A DNA stretch of 64,000 nt from contig NZ_HG964497.1 in assembly GCF_000613125.1 (NCBI RefSeq), positions 4,719,107 through 4,783,106 on the forward strand. Reading direction: 5' to 3'. The first letter of the stretch is position 1. Each line of letters begins with the position of its first letter. Position numbers and translations under genes: made by a program. Shown here piece by piece: positions 9,550 to 18,258 of this stretch. The stretch comes from Bacillus sp. EB01. Lineage in GTDB: Bacteria > Bacillota > Bacilli > Bacillales > Cytobacillaceae. The notes below the pieces were generated by a model. That model had not been told where the DNA came from. It ran no database searches and worked only from the letters and a program-made list of their open reading frames with translations.

Positions 9550-10146
9550 TCAATGCACAGTAATTGCTCCTTCAAGTTTCTCGAACGTTTTATCGCCAAT
9601 CCCGCTGATCTCCTTCAGCTCTTCCGGTTTTTTAAACGGGCCGTTCTTTTCCCGATATTCTATAATCGCCGCCGCCTTTGAGGGTCCAATTCCAGGTATC
9701 TCCTGGAGTTCAGTTTCATTGGCCCGGTTTATATTAATTTTTCCATTTCCGGATGCAACGTCAGTACCAGAAGCGGTACTTCCCGCCTCTTCCCCTTTAG
9801 CAGGAACGTATACGATCATTTCATCCTGGAGTTTTTGGGCAAAATTGACCCCGGAAGTATCCGCACTTTCGGATAAGCCGCCTGCTAGTTCGATAATGTC
9901 AATAACACGCTCATCCGGGCTTGCGTGATAGACTCCTGGTTTTTCCACAGCTCCTTTTACATCTATAAGGATTGTGGTTGAATCGGGGACAGGGGGAGTT
10001 TCCTGCATACCCTCCTCTGATTCGACTGTGCTAGCAGCAATAATATCGGTTGGGGCGGTATCACGGTTAGAATAATATAGAAACCCGAGGGCCACAGCAA
10101 GAGCTGCAGCTATATAATATTTGTGATCAATCAGCCACTCTTTCAT
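9550..10146 (-). CDS. comEA: ComEA, competence DNA receptor
   Basis: Membrane-anchored DNA-binding receptor of the transformation machinery, 198 residues. A membrane helix (residues 8-25) is followed by a Ser/Thr/Pro-rich linker, an SLBB domain (about 60-120, ILIDVKGAVEKPGVY) and two C-terminal helix-hairpin-helix motifs (ETELQEIPGIGPSKAAAI and ELKEISGIGDKTFEKLEG) that bind DNA backbone. First gene of the operon, divergent from comER with about 80 bases between the two starts. In that short gap I do not see paired AAAA-N5-TTTT ComK boxes, which would be expected for ComK control. Confidence 0.96.
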   Translation of the reverse strand: MKEWLIDHKYYIAAALAVALGFLYYSNRDTAPTDIIAASTVESEEGMQETPPVPDSTTILIDVKGAVEKPGVYHASPDERVIDIIELAGGLSESADTSGVNFAQKLQDEMIVYVPAKGEEAGSTASGTDVASGNGKININRANETELQEIPGIGPSKAAAIIEYREKNGPFKKPEELKEISGIGDKTFEKLEGAITVH

Positions 10147-10227
10147 GACAGCACTTCCTTTAGGTATAATTTGCTTGTCTTATTCATATTGTGTTAGTGG
10201 TATTCGTTTGGCTAGGGAGGGATGAAT

Positions 10228-11055
10228 ATGAGAATCGGAATAATCGGAATAGGAAACATGGGGAAAATACTTGCAGAATCGTTTATTGGCAGCGGAATTG
10301 TCGAGGAGGAATCCGTAATTGCCTTTAATAGAACAAAATCTAAGGCGTTAAATCTTCAAAAGGATTTTCCTGGTATCTTTGTTGCGGATTCAGCGGCTGA
10401 GGCCGCCCGTTTATCAGATATCGTTTTTGTTTGTGTAAAACCGTTGGATATCGCGAATCTGCTTAAAGATATCACCTCCTGTCTTTCAAAAGAAAAATGT
10501 CTCGTTTCAATAACAAGCCCAATTACAACCGGCCAGTTGGAGTCCCTCGTTGGCTGTTCGGTTATCAGGGCAATTCCAAGCATAACAAACCGTGCAAATG
10601 CCGGAGTTTCACTACTAACCTTTGGCGAAAAATGTGACCCGAAATGGAAGCTGATTGTGGAATCACTCATGGGAAAAATATCATCACCCATAAAAATTGA
10701 CCAGCCGCTAGTGAGAGTTGCATCAGATATCGTTAGCTGCGGACCTGCATTTATCAGTTTCATTCTTCAGGAATTTATAGAAGCAGCGGTAAAGGAAACA
10801 AATATTAGTAAGGAAATGGCTACTGATATGGCGAGTGGGATGATTATCGGCATGGGTGAACTGTTGAGGCAGGGACATTATACCCTTCCTGCACTACAGG
10901 AAAAGGTTTGTGTAAAAGGCGGGATCACCGGTGAAGGAATTAAAGTTCTAGAGGGCGGTGCACTGGAGGATTTATTCAGGAATCTGTATAGGGCAACTCA
11001 TGCAAAGTTCAATGAAGATCTTGAAAAAACAGAAAAGCAGTATTCAACACATTAG
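10228..11055 (+). CDS. comER: ComER, pyrroline-5-carboxylate reductase-like protein
   Basis: A 275-residue member of the ProC family with an N-terminal Rossmann domain (RIGIIGIGNMG) and the helical domain with RAIPSITNRANAGV and the late segment CVKGGITGEGIKVLE. In B. subtilis it is transcribed away from comEA and is not needed for transformation; a role in sporulation and biofilm signalling has been suggested. The ATG at 10228 is preferred to the one at 10222 because AGGGAGGG then lies six bases upstream. It may be a ProC paralogue rather than the main proline enzyme. Confidence 0.9.
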   Translation: MRIGIIGIGNMGKILAESFIGSGIVEEESVIAFNRTKSKALNLQKDFPGIFVADSAAEAARLSDIVFVCVKPLDIANLLKDITSCLSKEKCLVSITSPITTGQLESLVGCSVIRAIPSITNRANAGVSLLTFGEKCDPKWKLIVESLMGKISSPIKIDQPLVRVASDIVSCGPAFISFILQEFIEAAVKETNISKEMATDMASGMIIGMGELLRQGHYTLPALQEKVCVKGGITGEGIKVLEGGALEDLFRNLYRATHAKFNEDLEKTEKQYSTH

Positions 11056-11102
11056 TATTTCGACACGAACATACTTAATCCTTCTTTATTTAGCAAAAAA
11101 AC

Positions 11103-11138
11103 AGCCATTCTCCTATAATAAGGGAATGGCTTCTTTTA
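11103..11138. terminator. Terminator between convergent comER and yqeM
   Basis: GCCATTC (11104-11110) and GAATGGC (11124-11130) form the stem. T-rich sequence follows on the plus strand and A-rich sequence precedes it, so it probably serves both directions. Confidence 0.75.
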
Positions 11139-11891
11139 TTTTTGCGGTTTTCTAGCAATGAAAAAAATTCGTTCCGAGTCGGCGGAAGGGCCGGCCATAT
11201 CAAAATCTGCTCCAATCTGCAGAACTTCAAAGCCAGCATCCTGAAGCCACGCTGTATACGTTTCTACTGGAAATGTCCTTTGATAATGAATCTCGTCAAA
11301 TCGATCATATTTTCCAGACAGTTCATCAAGGATGAAAAAACTAATTTCATGTTCCACACTGTTAGGGTGTTCGCCTTCGAAACTATCCCAGATATAGGAA
11401 ACTTCATCTCCATTCAAGGAAAACGAGTGGTTGATGAATCCCTCGGTAACCTTATGGACTGAATGAACGTCAAAGATGAATAATCCACCAGGAACAAGAT
11501 GATGAGCGACCCTTTGGAATGTCTCCGTAACCTCATTTTCAGAACGAAGATAATTTAACGAATCACAAAATATGCCACAAATCCCAAACTGTCCAGGCAG
11601 CTCTAGTTCCGCCATATTCTGTTCATAAAAAGGAATGTTCATCCCTGCTTCCTCTGCTTTTGAACGTGCAACAGACAGCATTTCCGAGGAGAGATCAACG
11701 CCAGTAACAGAAAAGCCCTCAGAAGCAAATCTTATTGAAAGCTGGCCTGTTCCAGATCCCAGGTCAAGCAGGGACATATCATCTTTTAATCCATAAAGCC
11801 TCCAGGCGGATAGAACGAACTCCACCCAGCTGGAATATGGGGCTTCTTCCATTAAAGCATCATAATAATAGGCAAAACGTCCGTAACTCAT
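11136..11891 (-). CDS. yqeM: Class I SAM-dependent methyltransferase YqeM
   Basis: A 251-residue protein with the SAM-binding motif SLLDLGSGTGQLS near residue 39 and the following acidic residue in VTGVDLSSEML. The substrate is unknown. It overlaps rsfS by four bases (ATGA), which implies coupled translation, and is the last gene of the yqeG-yqeM operon. Order and length match B. subtilis yqeM. Confidence 0.9.
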   Translation of the reverse strand: MSYGRFAYYYDALMEEAPYSSWVEFVLSAWRLYGLKDDMSLLDLGSGTGQLSIRFASEGFSVTGVDLSSEMLSVARSKAEEAGMNIPFYEQNMAELELPGQFGICGIFCDSLNYLRSENEVTETFQRVAHHLVPGGLFIFDVHSVHKVTEGFINHSFSLNGDEVSYIWDSFEGEHPNSVEHEISFFILDELSGKYDRFDEIHYQRTFPVETYTAWLQDAGFEVLQIGADFDMAGPSADSERIFFIARKPQK

Positions 11892-12244
11892 GGATTGATA
11901 ACGCTCGAAATATTTTCAAGCGGCGCATCTCCCCAAAGGCGTTCGAGATTGTAATAAGTACGTTCATCACGATGGAACACATGAGCCACAACATCTCCCA
12001 AATCGATTAAGACCCATCTGGCTTCATCGTAGCCTTCCATCCTTCTGACATCATAGCCGTTTTCCTCAGCTTTGTCCCTGATTTCAGTAGCAATTGCCTG
12101 TACTTGTTTATCTGAATTCCCATGGCAGATAATGAAATAATCTGCAATAAGGGAAATGCCCTTCATATTTAAAGCCAATATATCTTCGGCCCTTTTGTCA
12201 TCTGCGGCTTTAACCGCTACTTGTAAAAGATCTGCTTTGCTCAT
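11888..12244 (-). CDS. rsfS: Ribosome silencing factor RsfS
   Basis: RsfS (YqeL) binds ribosomal protein uL14 and blocks joining of the 50S and 30S subunits when nutrients are short. The protein is 118 residues with the conserved region ISLIADYFIICHGNSDKQVQ and the C-terminal DLGDVVAHVFHRDERTYY. ATG follows AGGAGG. About 170 bases with two strong hairpins separate it from yqeK upstream. Confidence 0.95.
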   Translation of the reverse strand: MSKADLLQVAVKAADDKRAEDILALNMKGISLIADYFIICHGNSDKQVQAIATEIRDKAEENGYDVRRMEGYDEARWVLIDLGDVVAHVFHRDERTYYNLERLWGDAPLENISSVINP

Positions 12245-12277
12245 GCATCAATCCTCCTATTTTTTACCCCACTCTTA

Positions 12278-12407
12278 ACGGGCAGTAAGACCCCCACTCA
12301 AAATTCAAATGTAAAGAAGTACAAATAAGTGGGGGGCAACTGCCCGTAAAGGTCCGATTGGTTCACCTAATCATCAGTGGGGGATAAACACCCCTCCCCC
12401 ACTGATG
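12278..12407 (-). repeat. Double-hairpin intergenic element between yqeK and rsfS
   Basis: Two structures fill this gap. The first has perfect nine-base outer arms (12278-12286 and 12339-12347, ACGGGCAGT) and perfect eight-base inner arms (12291-12298 and 12328-12335, CCCCCACT). The second is a perfect 12-bp stem (12372-12383 and 12396-12407, CATCAGTGGGGG). Both contain the AGTGGGGG core. GGTTCAC occurs on both sides of the second hairpin. No T-run follows. This looks like a mobile or structured intergenic element, for instance a non-autonomous IS200/IS605-like relic, but the type is inferred. Confidence 0.6.
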
Positions 12408-12412
12408 GAGGT

Positions 12413-12967
12413 TCACTTTATGAGGTCATTATATGTTAAAAAAGTTTCCGGATAAACCATCTGGTTCCTATTCATTAAAAACATGATCGTATTCTTCACT
12501 GCCTGGGTAAGTGCCAAGTCAAGGCTTTCCTCCGCTAGTTGACGGGTCTCTTCCACTCCTGGAAAATTCCTGCCTGGTTCAATATAGTCTGCCAAATAAA
12601 TAATCTTTTCAAGCAAAGACATGCCAGGTCTGCCGGAAGTATGGTACCGTATGGCTCCCAATATTTCTTCATCCTGGATACCAGCTTCTTTTTGAGCAAG
12701 AAACGCACCGACTGGCGCATGCCACAATTCTGGATTAAAGCTTAGCAAATCCTCGGGGTAACCATTTTGAAGGATAATTTGTTTCATTTCTTCCTTCGGG
12801 CGAAACTTTGCAATATCATGAAAAATAGCTGCCAGCTCCGCTTTTTTGCACTCAGCATTATTTTTTTCTGCAAGAGAAATCGCTGTTTCCATAACCCCGA
12901 TTGTATGAAGATAACGATGTTCAGTTAAAAATGGCCTGACAAACGCCAGAGCTTGTTCACGTTCCAT
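12413..12967 (-). CDS. yqeK: YqeK, HD-domain nucleotide hydrolase
   Basis: A 184-residue HD-superfamily phosphohydrolase; family members hydrolyse diadenosine tetraphosphate symmetrically. The metal ligands are in HTIGVMETA, IFHDIAKF (the HD pair) and IIYLADYIEPGR. It overlaps the end of nadD by 11 bases, an arrangement common in Firmicutes, and belongs to the yqeG-yqeM operon. The ATG lies within nadD, with a weak ribosome binding site, so translation is probably coupled. Confidence 0.93.
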   Translation of the reverse strand: MEREQALAFVRPFLTEHRYLHTIGVMETAISLAEKNNAECKKAELAAIFHDIAKFRPKEEMKQIILQNGYPEDLLSFNPELWHAPVGAFLAQKEAGIQDEEILGAIRYHTSGRPGMSLLEKIIYLADYIEPGRNFPGVEETRQLAEESLDLALTQAVKNTIMFLMNRNQMVYPETFLTYNDLIK

Positions 12968-13526
12968 ATAAATGGTTCTCCCTAATGTGCCGGATCACTT
13001 CCTCCGGTACCAAATATTTCACTGTTTCCCCGTTACGCAGCCTGTTTCTAACCAGGCTTGAGGATATATTGATTTCAGGAATATCAACGGTCATAATTGG
13101 AAAATCGGTTGCCATGCTATAACCCGGCCTCTCTACACCGATAAAGGTAACCATTTTCATCAAGTCATCAATTCGATGCCATTTTGGAAGGTATTCGACC
13201 ATGTCGGCACCGATGATAAAATAAAATTGCTCCTCATTGTATTGACTTTTCAAGATTTCCATTGTGTCAACAGTATAGGAAGGTCCTGGCCTTTCAAGCT
13301 CACATGTTTCAACCTTAAATAACTTATTCCCCGTTATGGCCAGTTCAAGCATAGCCAGCCTGTCGCTATTCTCCGCGCCTGCTGACTTTTTTTTATGGGG
13401 CGGCTCCTGATTTGGCATGAACCATACTTCATCAAGTCCTGCCGAAATGCATACTTCGTTTGCAATAATCAAGTGGCCAATATGAGGGGGGTTGAATGTT
13501 CCTCCGAGAATACCGATTTTTTTCAT
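12957..13526 (-). CDS. nadD: Nicotinate-nucleotide adenylyltransferase
   Basis: NadD transfers AMP from ATP to nicotinate mononucleotide in NAD synthesis. The 189-residue protein starts with GILGGTFNPPHIGHL, holding the HxGH nucleotidyltransferase motif, and has the ISSSLVRNRL motif near residue 163. Length is normal. ATG follows GGAGGAGGGCC. It lies between yhbY and yqeK. Confidence 0.97.
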   Translation of the reverse strand: MKKIGILGGTFNPPHIGHLIIANEVCISAGLDEVWFMPNQEPPHKKKSAGAENSDRLAMLELAITGNKLFKVETCELERPGPSYTVDTMEILKSQYNEEQFYFIIGADMVEYLPKWHRIDDLMKMVTFIGVERPGYSMATDFPIMTVDIPEINISSSLVRNRLRNGETVKYLVPEEVIRHIRENHLYGT

Positions 13527-13550
13527 TGGCCCTCCTCCTTATTATGCACG

Positions 13551-13841
13551 TTATGGAAGTTGTATTTGCTTATTTTCCACTGATTCTTTATAAAGTACGA
13601 TGGTATGGCCGATTACCTGTACAAGCTCTGCTCTAGTACCTTTTGCAAGTTTTTCAGCAACTACATCCTTATCCTCATCACAATTCTGTAGGATGCTTAC
13701 CTTAAGTAATTCCCTCGCTTCCAATGCGTCGGCAATTTGAGCAACCATATTTTCATTGACACCGCCTTTACCCACCTGAAAGATTGGGTTAAGATGATGA
13801 GCTTTTGACCGCAGGAATCGTTTTTGTTTACCTGTTAACAT
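13551..13841 (-). CDS. yhbY: YhbY/YqeI RNA-binding protein (CRM domain)
   Basis: A 96-residue single CRM-domain protein that associates with pre-50S particles in related bacteria. It has the family's start LTGKQKRFLRSKAHHLNPIFQVGKGG, of which the GKGG loop is the RNA-contacting signature. ATG follows GGAGGTGGAAACTA. It begins immediately after the aroE stop. Confidence 0.94.
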   Translation of the reverse strand: MLTGKQKRFLRSKAHHLNPIFQVGKGGVNENMVAQIADALEARELLKVSILQNCDEDKDVVAEKLAKGTRAELVQVIGHTIVLYKESVENKQIQLP

Positions 13842-14675
13842 TTAGTTTCCACCTCCCAGCTGATCCATAACCAGCCGTTTCATTCTTTCAGTATCCGGCC
13901 TAATGCCAGTCCATAATTCAAATGCAAGTGCGCCTTGATAGATGAACATTCCAATCCCATTGATTGTCGTTGCACCTTTTTTCCTTGCCATTTCAAGGAA
14001 TTTTGTTTCAGAGGGATTGTAAATGATATCCGCCACAACCTTTTGGGAATCGAGATAAATTAAATCCAATGGCATTTCCTCAGGTTTAGGAAACATGCCT
14101 GAAGGCGTCGTCTGGATGACAACGCCGTAATCATTAATGGCCCGCTCGGCTTCTTTGAGACTTAATGCAGATGAAGGGATTTTTGCCGCGATTTCACCAG
14201 CCAATACCTTTGCTTTGTCCATGCTCCGATTACATATATCGATTCGCTTTGGGTTGGTTTTCGCCATGGCAAAACTAATGGCCCTTGCTCCTCCACCTGC
14301 GCCAATCACGAGAATGTCTGCTCCCTCGGTAGAAACCCCTGCTTCTTCAAGGCTTCTCAAAAATCCAGGTCCGTCCGTATTATATCCTATCAGCCTGCCA
14401 TCTTCATTGATGACAGTATTGACTGCGCCAATTTCTCCGGCTAAAGGGTCTATGGCATCCAACAGCGGAATGATGTCAGATTTAAACGGCACGGTAACAT
14501 TGAACCCCGAAATGCCAAGGGCTCTAATGCCTTCCACCGCTTGATGAAGTTTCCCCTTCTCGACAAGAAATGGCTGGTAATAAGCATCAATTTGATTGGA
14601 ATGGAATAGATCATTTTGCATCAGCGGTGATTTGGATTGTGCTATTGGATTTCCAATGAGACCGTAAAGCTTCAA
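13842..14675 (-). CDS. aroE: Shikimate dehydrogenase
   Basis: AroE reduces 3-dehydroshikimate with NADPH in aromatic amino acid synthesis. The 277-residue protein has the substrate-binding start YGLIGNPIAQSKSP, the catalytic Lys in NVTVPFK near residue 65 and the NADP loop VIGAGGGARA near 127. The start is TTG at 14675, after GGGGGAG. It sits in the yqe operon between yqeH and yhbY. Confidence 0.96.
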   Translation of the reverse strand: MKLYGLIGNPIAQSKSPLMQNDLFHSNQIDAYYQPFLVEKGKLHQAVEGIRALGISGFNVTVPFKSDIIPLLDAIDPLAGEIGAVNTVINEDGRLIGYNTDGPGFLRSLEEAGVSTEGADILVIGAGGGARAISFAMAKTNPKRIDICNRSMDKAKVLAGEIAAKIPSSALSLKEAERAINDYGVVIQTTPSGMFPKPEEMPLDLIYLDSQKVVADIIYNPSETKFLEMARKKGATTINGIGMFIYQGALAFELWTGIRPDTERMKRLVMDQLGGGN

Positions 14676-14760
14676 AACAACTCCCCCAATATTCTTACAT
14701 ACATCTCAAGCTATCTGCGATCAATAGGGATGTTAACTTGCTCTCAAGAAAACAACCGAA

Positions 14761-15867
14761 TTAAAACAGTGATTTTCTCAAAAGCGTCTGTACACCCTTC
14801 GGAACATACGCCACGACTTTTGCTCCCGGGTCATTAATAGTCACCCAGCCAAGCCCGGAAAAGACGATATCAGTCTTGGCCTCTTTAATAATATACTCCT
14901 GTTTACCAAGTTCAGGAAGCAGATTTACTTCATCTGGGTCAGGCGGTGTCAGCATTCCACCGAGATGTTTCTCATATAACTCATCTGCATTTTCAGTCTT
15001 GGTACGGTGAATATCAATATCGTTAGAGAAATGGCAGACTATGCCTCTTCTCCCGCCACTTACATAATCAATTCTCCCTAAGCCTCCGAAGAAAAGGGTT
15101 TGGCCCTCATTTAGCTGGAAGACCCGCGGTTTGATTTCCTTTTTAGGCGTGATTGCTTTTAATCCTTTTTTGCCAACATAATGTGCCATTTGATGATGAT
15201 TAATGATTCCTGGAGTGTCAATGAGCGACTTCCCATCATCAAGCGGGATTTTTATTATATCAAGGGTCGTGCCTGGGAAATGGGAAGTTGTAATCACGTC
15301 CTGCCCTCCAGCCACCTCTTTAATAATCCTGTTAATAAATGTTGATTTACCAACGTTAGTACAGCCTACTACAAACACATCTTTTCCCTGTCTGTATGAA
15401 TCAATTGCAGCTGCAGCCTCACGGATGGATTGTCCCTTTGCTGCGGAAATAAGGAAAACATCCTCAGCATGCAGGCCCAGCTCCTTTGACTGCTTTTTCA
15501 TCCAACTAATCAATTTAGTGTGTTTGACGGACTTTGGCAGAAGGTCGGCCTTATTCCCAATCAGGATGATTTTATTCTTACCCGCGAACCGGTGCATACC
15601 GGGAATCCAGCTGCCATTGAAGTCAAATATATCAACGATTTTGACTATCAAAGAATCAGTCTCACCAATACGGTTCAAGATTTTTAGAAAATCATCATCT
15701 GTCAGGCTTACATCCTGGACCTCATTATAATGCTTCAGCCGGAAGCAGCGCTGGCAAATTATTTGTTCTTTATTAAGCGAAGATTGCGGTGCATAGCCAA
15801 GTTCTCCAGGCTCATCTGTCTGGATGGCAACGCCGCAGCCCAAGCAAATATCATGTTCGTTATTCAC
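14761..15867 (-). CDS. yqeH: Ribosome biogenesis GTPase YqeH
   Basis: Circularly permuted GTPase needed for 30S subunit assembly. The 368-residue protein begins with a zinc finger (CLGCG ... CQRCF), then the permuted G motifs: NKADLLPKS (G4) precedes the P-loop GCTNVGKSTF (G1) and DTPG (G3). I start it at GTG 15867, six bases after GGGAGGA; this overlaps the yqeG stop by four bases. A TTG 15 bases further up is in frame but inside the ribosome binding site. Confidence 0.95.
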   Translation of the reverse strand: MNNEHDICLGCGVAIQTDEPGELGYAPQSSLNKEQIICQRCFRLKHYNEVQDVSLTDDDFLKILNRIGETDSLIVKIVDIFDFNGSWIPGMHRFAGKNKIILIGNKADLLPKSVKHTKLISWMKKQSKELGLHAEDVFLISAAKGQSIREAAAAIDSYRQGKDVFVVGCTNVGKSTFINRIIKEVAGGQDVITTSHFPGTTLDIIKIPLDDGKSLIDTPGIINHHQMAHYVGKKGLKAITPKKEIKPRVFQLNEGQTLFFGGLGRIDYVSGGRRGIVCHFSNDIDIHRTKTENADELYEKHLGGMLTPPDPDEVNLLPELGKQEYIIKEAKTDIVFSGLGWVTINDPGAKVVAYVPKGVQTLLRKSLF

Positions 15868-16385
15868 TTCGAGTCCTCCCAATTGAGCATTCCCCTTTTT
15901 CGGAAGAAGCTCAAAATCCGCCTCTCAACTTTACGGTTAAATCTTGTTATCAATCCATCGGTAGAAGCGACCGGGACAACCAGGATAGTATGGAAGCCAC
16001 CGCGGTTGCCGCCAAAGACATCAGTCAATAGCTGATCACCAATTACCACTGTCTCTTCACGCTTGAGGCCCATGCGATTGATTGCTTTTTTAAACGCACG
16101 AGTCATTGGCTTTCGCGCTTGAAAAATAAATGGAATTCCTAGCGGATCGGAAAATGCTCTAACCCTTTGTTCATTATTATTGGAAACAATGGTCACCAAT
16201 ATATCATTTTTTCTCATTTCATCGAACCACTCTATAAGTTTTGGGGTGGCATACGGACGATCCCACTCAACAAGCGTGTTATCGAGATCAGTAATGATTC
16301 CTTTTATCCCCTTTTCTTTAAGCTGTTCAGGAGTTATTAAAAATATATTCTTCACATGTTCATCAGGAAGAAAATGCTTTAACAT
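15864..16385 (-). CDS. yqeG: YqeG, HAD superfamily (IIIA) phosphatase
   Basis: A 173-residue haloacid dehalogenase-type phosphatase whose physiological substrate is not settled. The nucleophile motif ITDLDNTLVEW is near residue 27, the Thr/Ser motif in VSNNN near 61 and the acidic motif VIGDQLLTD near 108. ATG 16385 is preferred; a GTG at 16394 in frame lies within the ribosome binding site. First gene of the yqeG-yqeH-aroE-yhbY-nadD-yqeK-rsfS-yqeM run. Confidence 0.93.
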   Translation of the reverse strand: MLKHFLPDEHVKNIFLITPEQLKEKGIKGIITDLDNTLVEWDRPYATPKLIEWFDEMRKNDILVTIVSNNNEQRVRAFSDPLGIPFIFQARKPMTRAFKKAINRMGLKREETVVIGDQLLTDVFGGNRGGFHTILVVPVASTDGLITRFNRKVERRILSFFRKRGMLNWEDSK

Positions 16386-16597
16386 GGTAAACACCCTCTT
16401 TACATCTAATCATCTTGATTGGCAATGTTTTCATCATAACGAATTTTACCTCAGGTTTCAAAGATATTTATTATACCTTGAATTATTAATGTCTTAAAGT
16501 GACAGTATCCGAAAAAACAACTGAAAAATTGCAGAAATTCGAGGAAAAATCACGAATTTAATAAAAACTTTTCGACAAATTTCTTCCTTTTGAAACT

Positions 16598-16696
16598 TGT
16601 GTATAAAATTATCAACATTTTACCGCTTGTTACTATCACTTTTTTCCCATTTATAAACAATTTAATCACAGGTTATCCACGGGTATATGTGGATAA
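16598..16696. promoter_or_regulatory. Cluster of DnaA boxes upstream of sda
   Basis: Four clear boxes lie within 100 bases: TTATACACA on the minus strand (16598-16606), TTATCAACA (16609-16617), TTATCCACG (16673-16681) and a perfect TTATCCACA on the minus strand (16688-16696). TTATAAACA at 16651 is a weaker fit. In B. subtilis, sda transcription is controlled by DnaA through such boxes, which links replication status to sporulation. The cluster lies about 120 bases before the sda start. Confidence 0.85.
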
Positions 16697-16813
16697 TAGG
16701 AACGATTGTTCTTAAATCACTTTTTTGATAGATTAGTGGTACAACATCCTGAACCTACAATATATGTTCATGTCATATAAATCATGCTTATAAAATGAGA
16801 GGGGAGTGCCAGT

Positions 16814-16954
16814 ATGCGGAAATTATCTGATGACCTTTTGATCGAATCTTATTACAAAGCTATGGAACTTAACTTAAGCCCCGATTTTATTCGCCTAATC
16901 GAGAAAGAAATCCATCGCCGTTCATTATCTAATCGAATCAGAGTATCCTCTTGA
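16814..16954 (+). CDS. sda: Sda, sporulation checkpoint antikinase
   Basis: A 46-residue helical hairpin protein that binds the histidine kinase KinA and blocks its autophosphorylation when replication is perturbed, so sporulation is delayed. The sequence [20 protein letters not shown] and its C-terminal [17 protein letters not shown] fit the family along the whole length. ATG follows AGAGGGGAG. It is a single-gene unit with DnaA boxes upstream and a terminator downstream. Confidence 0.97.
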   Translation: MRKLSDDLLIESYYKAMELNLSPDFIRLIEKEIHRRSLSNRIRVSS

Positions 16955-16957
16955 TAC

Positions 16958-16980
16958 AGGCCCTAAGGGGCTTTTTTTTT
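16958..16980 (+). terminator. Terminator after sda
   Basis: A short GGCCC/GGGGC hairpin followed by a run of ten T. Confidence 0.75.
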
Positions 16981-17013
16981 GCTGTTATTCCGAGGACACT
17001 AACGGACAAGTAA

Positions 17014-17043
17014 AAGGCGGCTCCAGTCCATGGGCCGCCTTCA
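17014..17043 (-). terminator. Terminator after psd
   Basis: GGCGGC and GCCGCC form the stem, with T-runs on the minus strand side facing sda. It lies just downstream of psd. Confidence 0.75.
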
Positions 17044-17086
17044 TTCTTTTAAAGATTCCATCGTCATTTTTTTTCATAGATTAAGT

Positions 17087-17869
17087 TCAGCTTTTCAATA
17101 CGCCAACCCTTTCACCCATGCGGATATCATGGGGGACCTGAAGGGATTCGTCGGGAATAAACCTATCTTTTTCAAATAAGAGTACAATTGTGGAACCAAA
17201 GCTAAAATAAGCTATTTCTTCACCTTTTTGAAGCTCTGAGCCAGAATGGGTAGTTTCAATAGAATTAACGAACATGGCACCAACCTTTACTATTGCTACC
17301 ATCCCTTCTTCCGTTTCAACTTCGGTAATCATTCGGTAATTTTTCGATAACGTATCGATCCCGTATTTTAATCCCCATTTATTGACTGGATATGATTTTG
17401 TGCCAAGAACCCACTGCTTCTGGACTTTTCCATTTACCGGACTATGAATTCGATGGTAATGGCTTGGGCTTAAATAAAATATCATATACACGCCATTCAA
17501 ATACTTTTCAACCGCTTGACGGTCTCCCAGCATTTCCTCGACAGAATATATTTTTCCCTTTACTTCCATTTCACTTGATTCTTTGATTACCCCAATGTCT
17601 TCAATTACTGCATCCACAGGGCTGGTTACAGTATCCTTTGCCAGGTCTACTATTCGGGAACCAGGCTTTAGCTTTCGCACGAAAAGGTCGTGCAAAGTCG
17701 GGAAGTCCTTAAGCTGTACCTCCATCTCCTCAGTATTAAGGCGATAGGCTTTTGCAAAGCGGGCAACCGCGCGCCTGCTGAATCGGGATCGAGCAAACTT
17801 TTTTAATACATCTGATGACCATTTTCCATTTGTCAATTCAATCAATAACCGGTAGATAGGCTGAAACAA
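17087..17869 (-). CDS. psd: Phosphatidylserine decarboxylase
   Basis: Psd makes phosphatidylethanolamine from phosphatidylserine at the membrane. The 260-residue proenzyme has SPVDA near residue 98, YLSPSHYHRIHSP near 138 and the autocleavage motif YFSFGSTIVLLFE near 220, where the Ser of GST becomes the pyruvoyl group; here the residue before GST is Phe, as in B. subtilis. The start is TTG at 17869, seven bases after GGAGG; a TTG at 17884 overlaps that site. It is divergent from pssA, which makes its substrate. Confidence 0.95.
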   Translation of the reverse strand: MFQPIYRLLIELTNGKWSSDVLKKFARSRFSRRAVARFAKAYRLNTEEMEVQLKDFPTLHDLFVRKLKPGSRIVDLAKDTVTSPVDAVIEDIGVIKESSEMEVKGKIYSVEEMLGDRQAVEKYLNGVYMIFYLSPSHYHRIHSPVNGKVQKQWVLGTKSYPVNKWGLKYGIDTLSKNYRMITEVETEEGMVAIVKVGAMFVNSIETTHSGSELQKGEEIAYFSFGSTIVLLFEKDRFIPDESLQVPHDIRMGERVGVLKS

Positions 17870-17965
17870 TGTAGTAACCTCCAAAAAGTGTAAATATACT
17901 ATTTACGAATCGTCATAAAATACTTAAAATAAAATAATATAGGATATGAACTGTTATAAATCAAG

Positions 17966-18170
17966 AAAGCGCAAGCGGCTTGACCAGCGCCGTATGGACT
18001 CCTCGAAAAAGCTATCACTTTTTCTTCGTGCGATGCTGATGCTGCCGAAGCCTTCCTTGTGGAGGGCCTCGAAGGAGATAAAGGAAACACGATGAGCGAA
18101 GGCGAATCGATGTTGACTTATCGTAACGAGGGGACCGAAGTACACTAGGCGCTAGACGCTATAGCTAGAC
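17966..18170 (+). repeat. Large intergenic palindromic repeat, copy A
   Basis: This copy carries the phrases AGCGCCGTATGG, GATAAAGGAAACACGA, ATCGATGTTGACTTATCGTA and ACACTAGGCGCT. The same phrases recur in inverted orientation at 31241-31394 and, more diverged, at 36507-36773 and 62967-63108. It has internal inverted segments and no supported gene. It lies in the divergent gap between psd and pssA. Confidence 0.8.
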
Positions 18171-18258
18171 AATGAACCAAAACGGGGACCTGCGGCCTCT
18201 GCCTTTGTTTCTTTCATAACCGGGATGCTGCATTCCGGAAAGTAAAAGGAGTGAGGAA

